From Hyphochytrium catenoides (taxonomy: Eukaryota; Sar; Hyphochytriomycetes; Hyphochytriales; Hyphochytriaceae): DNA of 23,741 nt. The stretch spans positions 1-23,741 of the forward strand of contig FLMG01004710.1 in the NCBI GenBank assembly GCA_900088475.1. The letters run 5' to 3'. Below are positions 21,659 to 23,741 of the stretch, one piece after another. The notes beneath the pieces are model-generated. The model searched no databases, was not told the origin of the DNA, and saw only the letters and a list, made by a program, of their open reading frames with translations. Both the position numbers and the translations under genes were made by a program. Numbering within the stretch: the stretch's first letter is position 1; each line of letters begins with the position of its first letter.

Positions 21659-22477
21659 TGCTTAAGCTTGCTCACAGCTCCATTTTATGTGTGCATAACT
21701 CCTTAGACGCACAGCTTTGTCTGCTCTCTTCAGAAGCCAGAACTCTCTGTTCCGCCTGGAGACGCTCTTCTCCATGCTCCATCCTGCATCCTAGCTTATC
21801 TTTCTTCTCTCCAAGTGAGGCACAAAAACCTCTCTTTTGCCTCTCTCTTTCTCTCTTGTCTGTTCCTTCTCCATGTGCTTCCAAATTCTGATCAAGCCTC
21901 TCGGTCTGCCTTCCTTTCTCTCTCTCTTTAACCCCTGGTTCATGCCTGTCTTTTAGAGCTATGTGACCAGCTCGTCACCCTCCGCCGTCGCTTTCAACAT
22001 GCATTTCTCTTCCACATCGACAACCCTCAGGAGGCTCTCCCTCCGCAGCACGAAGCTACCGTTTCTCTCATTTTAGAGCTGTTGGAGATGGAAGGCCCAG
22101 AGGAAATCAGACACGGGAAATTACGAGAGAGAGAGAGACCGAGATGGGGAAGAGGAGGAAGCAGACGAGGAGGCAGAGGAGGAGGAAGGAGAGAGAGAAG
22201 TGATGGTGGGTCCTCCCGTGGTGCAGAGAGAGAGGGCGGGCTCGTATGGCGCGGAGGGAGAGGAAGAGGTGGAAGAGGAGACAGAAGAGACAGAGGATCT
22301 ATTGCTGACGTGTACGCTGTAGAGACAATGACTCTCTCCTACCGTGAAGAGCAGGTGACCTACTTTGGCCACAGCGAAGGTGGATCGCGGGGAAGAGGAG
22401 GACAGGGAAGAGGAGGAAGAGGGAGAGGAAGGTCTTATGGTGGAGGGCGTGGAAGAGGAAGCCGGGGCAGATATTGA
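12189..22477 (+). CDS. R3H domain DEVH-box RNA helicase with RGG tail
   Basis: Predicted 1235 residues from 25 exons: 12189-12293, 12739-12814, 13178-13268, 13791-13996, 14293-14480, 14676-14738, 15042-15135, 15393-15568, 15772-15876, 16184-16522, 16720-16779, 16966-17104, 17255-17354, 17730-17803, 17930-18079, 18203-18318, 18691-18817, 19160-19292, 19587-19656, 19924-20118, 20394-20468, 20680-20904, 21067-21160, 21409-21594, 21957-22477. All junctions are GT-AG and in phase.
Features in order: RG-rich N-terminus; R3H domain about 50-105 (Arg73-x3-His77, SQGKGDNRYITVYR); RecA1 with GETGCGKST 234-242, TQPRR 263-267, DEVH 332-335, SAT 364-366; zinc-finger-like insert Cys448, Cys451, His464, Cys468; RecA2 with TNIAETSITIDD and QRRGRAGR 650-657; HA2/ratchet and OB-fold region; acidic stretch 1001-1024; RGG-rich tail about 1125-1235.
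R3H plus this DEAH/RHA-type core recalls YTHDC2 and the plant NIH helicase; no YTH domain follows. Expected role: ATP-driven remodelling of structured RNA or RNPs, not specified further.
Least certain are the N-terminal exons 1-2 and the region between exons 10 and 11. Confidence 0.88.
12553..12620. repeat. CT-rich microsatellite in helicase intron 1
   Basis: CTGT and CT repeats followed by a T-run lie in the 445-nt first intron, on the sense strand. Translated through, they give a false serine/leucine-rich open frame. Confidence 0.9.
13300..13440. repeat. CT-rich tract in helicase intron 3 (5' half)
   Basis: Interrupted CT repeats with a short CGCGCGCG block lie near the 5' side of the 522-nt intron 3 (13269-13790). 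Confidence 0.8.
13676..13767. repeat. CT microsatellite near the acceptor of helicase intron 3
   Basis: About 90 nt of nearly pure CT/TTTC repeats end about 25 nt before the acceptor GTGTGCAG (13783-13790). It is placed as an extended polypyrimidine tract. Confidence 0.9.
18481..18543. repeat. GA-rich tract in helicase intron 16 (reversed polarity)
   Basis: GA-rich repeats on the sense strand in the 372-nt intron 16 (18319-18690). This is the clear exception to the CT-on-sense pattern of the other intronic microsatellites. Confidence 0.85.
19326..19377. repeat. 19-bp tandem repeat, three copies (last partial)
   Basis: CAGTCCTCTCTG recurs at 19326, 19345 and 19364. The first two full 19-nt units differ at two positions. 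It lies in helicase intron 18 (19293-19586). Confidence 0.9.
21191..21227. repeat. CT microsatellite in helicase intron 23 (first block)
   Basis: A sense-strand CT run of about 37 nt lies shortly after the donor of intron 23 (21161-21408). A second block lies next to the acceptor. Confidence 0.9.
21351..21385. repeat. CT microsatellite near the acceptor of helicase intron 23
   Basis: A sense-strand CT run ends about 23 nt before the acceptor CTGCGCAG at 21401-21408. The following exon begins with the acidic GAT-rich segment. Confidence 0.9.
21628..21659. repeat. CT microsatellite in helicase intron 24
   Basis: A sense-strand CT run lies just downstream of the donor GTATGT (21595) in the 362-nt last intron (21595-21956). 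Confidence 0.9.
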
Positions 22478-22814
22478 GAAGTTGAGAAAGTACAAGTCTT
22501 CCTCACTTTGCCTCTCTCTCTTCGCTTTTTTTCTACACTATGGTCAGAGAAAGCAGTCAATAAACTGGCCATTGTTGGCGTTTACTTTCTCTAAAGCTCG
22601 TAAAGCTTCAAGGATCTCCTAACAGCAAAAGATACGGCTAGAGAGAGAGAGAGAGTGTGAGTGAGAGGAAAGGAGGACCAGACTGAGCACCAGGTTCCGC
22701 TTTGTAAAGCTGAATACTTTTATCAAAAGCAAATAAATATGTTGGTTGTTAGTGCTATACTAGGGACAACCGCCCTGCCTATCTCTATGTCCCTCTCTCT
22801 CTCTCTCTTCTCTC
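22478..22814. other. Convergent 3' intergenic interval
   Basis: These 337 nt separate the helicase stop codon (+) from the WW protein stop codon (-). They contain two AATAAA motifs on the plus strand, a short GA run near 22640-22653 and a CT run near 22792-22810. No coding sequence was recognised. Confidence 0.7.
22559..22564 (+). terminator. Candidate polyadenylation signal of the helicase gene
   Basis: A canonical AATAAA lies 82 nt downstream of the helicase stop codon. A second AATAAA at 22732-22737 is an alternative. Whether this organism uses the AAUAAA hexamer is unknown. Confidence 0.4.
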
Positions 22815-23516
22815 TTACGTCATTAGTCCATCCAACATGCTAAACCTATCAAAGCTATCTCTGGAGCAAAGAGAAAGAAGCGACTCTCGCTCCGGTTCTT
22901 CATCTCTTCTTTCGTTCTTGTCTGTCACTAAGACTGCGCCTCGGGGAAGAGTCCACACAGCTTCCTGAGAGAATTGGTTCTGATAGTATGTCTCTCCTGT
23001 CTCCTTATCTATTCTCTCTTCCCAAAGGTTCTCTTCTTCTCTTTGTTCTCCCTGCATTCTCTCCCATAAGTTTTCCAGTTGAGCTCCAGCATCCGGGACA
23101 GTTTGGATAATAAAGGCGGCGACAGGGTTGAGACTAGAGTCAAAGAAGCTCTCTTCTTTGTCTTCTCTCTTCTCCTCTTGTCTCTCCTCAGCGTAGTAGA
23201 TTACTGAGGACGAGGAGAGAGAGAGAGTAGGAGAGAGATTATCTGTGCCCTTACTTTCGCAAGGCTGGGATGAGATAAAGCAGGAGAGAGAGATGCAAGA
23301 GCGCTTGAGAATGGGTTGAATGGTTTTGTCTTGTCTCTCTTTTCTCGCTCTCTCTTCTCTCTCTTGCTCTGAGAGACTGGCAATGTCTAACGTAGGAGAT
23401 TCTTGATGAAAAATCTTGATGTGGATGAGCTGTGAGCCTTCAGGCCATCGGACCGTTCTCTTCCGCTTATTATGAAGCGTCCGGGACTGTTCATCTCCGA
23501 TGTTGGCGGTAAGCAT
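22815..23516 (-). CDS. WW domain protein with PP1-docking-like motif
   Basis: A single open frame of 233 residues starts at an ATG at 23516. The C-terminal part carries a WW domain at about 163-192: Trp165, the aromatic pair Tyr177-Tyr178, Trp188 and Pro191. The Trp-Trp spacing of 23 residues is normal for the family, which binds proline-rich peptides. Near the N-terminus a basic KRKR (17-20) runs into TVRWPEG (21-27), which fits the [RK]-x-[VI]-x-[FW] docking motif for protein phosphatase 1 and resembles the PNUTS site. Two charged, Glu/Arg-rich segments (about 48-64 and 109-123) may be helical. Residues 73-108 are serine-rich and low complexity, and may include a 51-nt intron (23254-23204) whose removal keeps the frame. 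It is intronless, or nearly so, beside very intron-rich genes. The overall family is not recognised; a nuclear adaptor for PP1 or RNA processing is a guess. Confidence 0.75.
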   Translation of the reverse strand: MLTANIGDEQSRTLHNKRKRTVRWPEGSQLIHIKIFHQESPTLDIASLSEQEREERARKERQDKTIQPILKRSCISLSCFISSQPCESKGTDNLSPTLSLSSSSVIYYAEERQEEKREDKEESFFDSSLNPVAAFIIQTVPDAGAQLENLWERMQGEQREEENLWEERIDKETGETYYQNQFSQEAVWTLPRGAVLVTDKNERRDEEPERESLLSLCSRDSFDRFSMLDGLMT

Positions 23517-23741
23517 GGTTCTTTCTCCTCTATTTCTCCTCTCTTTCTTTCCCCGTTGACGCGCTTTGCGATGGAGAGGCTGCGCCTAGTGTCTACTCTT
23601 CTCTTCTGGGCCTAGCGCCGCGGACAAGCAGAGAAATGCTTTACGAAGAAGGAAGGTTGCATAATGAAAAGTCGCCCTACGAGTACTGCTTGAAGAATAG
23701 TGAGGGCTATGTATTAGGGGAGAGAGAGAGAGAGAGAGAGA
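23517..23741. other. Upstream region of the WW protein gene and right-edge GA repeat
   Basis: These 225 nt upstream of the minus-strand ATG must hold the 5' UTR and proximal promoter. Nothing further is recognised. The final 22 nt (from about 23720) are a GA microsatellite at the contig edge. Confidence 0.6.

Noticed and set aside
22121-22495. 124-codon Ser-rich minus-strand frame
   Set aside because: It is the antisense shadow of the RGG-encoding exon, where GGA/AGA codons read as TCC/TCT.

Overview
The window is nuclear DNA of an intron-rich eukaryote, most likely a microbial one. Nearly every conserved protein segment is cut into short exons by GT-AG introns, and exon phases match across about 46 junctions. 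Introns are mostly 70-350 nt, genes are close together, and CT/GA microsatellites are abundant. Both window ends lie in GA repeats and a run of N interrupts another, so this is probably a whole contig from a draft assembly. The lineage cannot be fixed by eye. The intron density and CT/GA runs would suit a cryptophyte such as Guillardia or another intron-rich alga or protist, but that is only a guess.

Layout. 1-805: possible 3' part of an unrecognised plus-strand gene (weak). 806-2492: no convincing gene, but two tandem-repeat patches. 2493-9965 (+): 21-exon gene for a 983-residue fusion of PH domain, SYLF domain, two fibronectin type III domains and a TKL-like protein kinase. 10287-11287 (-): three-exon BOLA3-type mitochondrial BolA protein, convergent with the kinase gene. 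11288-12188: divergent promoter interval with a TGACGT motif cluster, a GA microsatellite and the N gap. 12189-22477 (+): 25-exon gene for a 1235-residue R3H-DEVH RNA helicase with a zinc-finger-like insert between its RecA lobes, an acidic insert in the OB-fold region and an RGG-rich tail. 22815-23516 (-): 233-residue protein with a C-terminal WW domain and an N-terminal PP1-docking-like motif, convergent with the helicase.

The genes do not form an obvious pathway; this is ordinary eukaryotic neighbourhood order. The most unusual content is the domain order of the kinase, followed by the accessory parts of the helicase. A third point of interest is that intronic CT runs almost always lie on the transcript strand, where they would act as polypyrimidine tracts. 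All gene models come from manual splicing by phase and homology, without transcript evidence.
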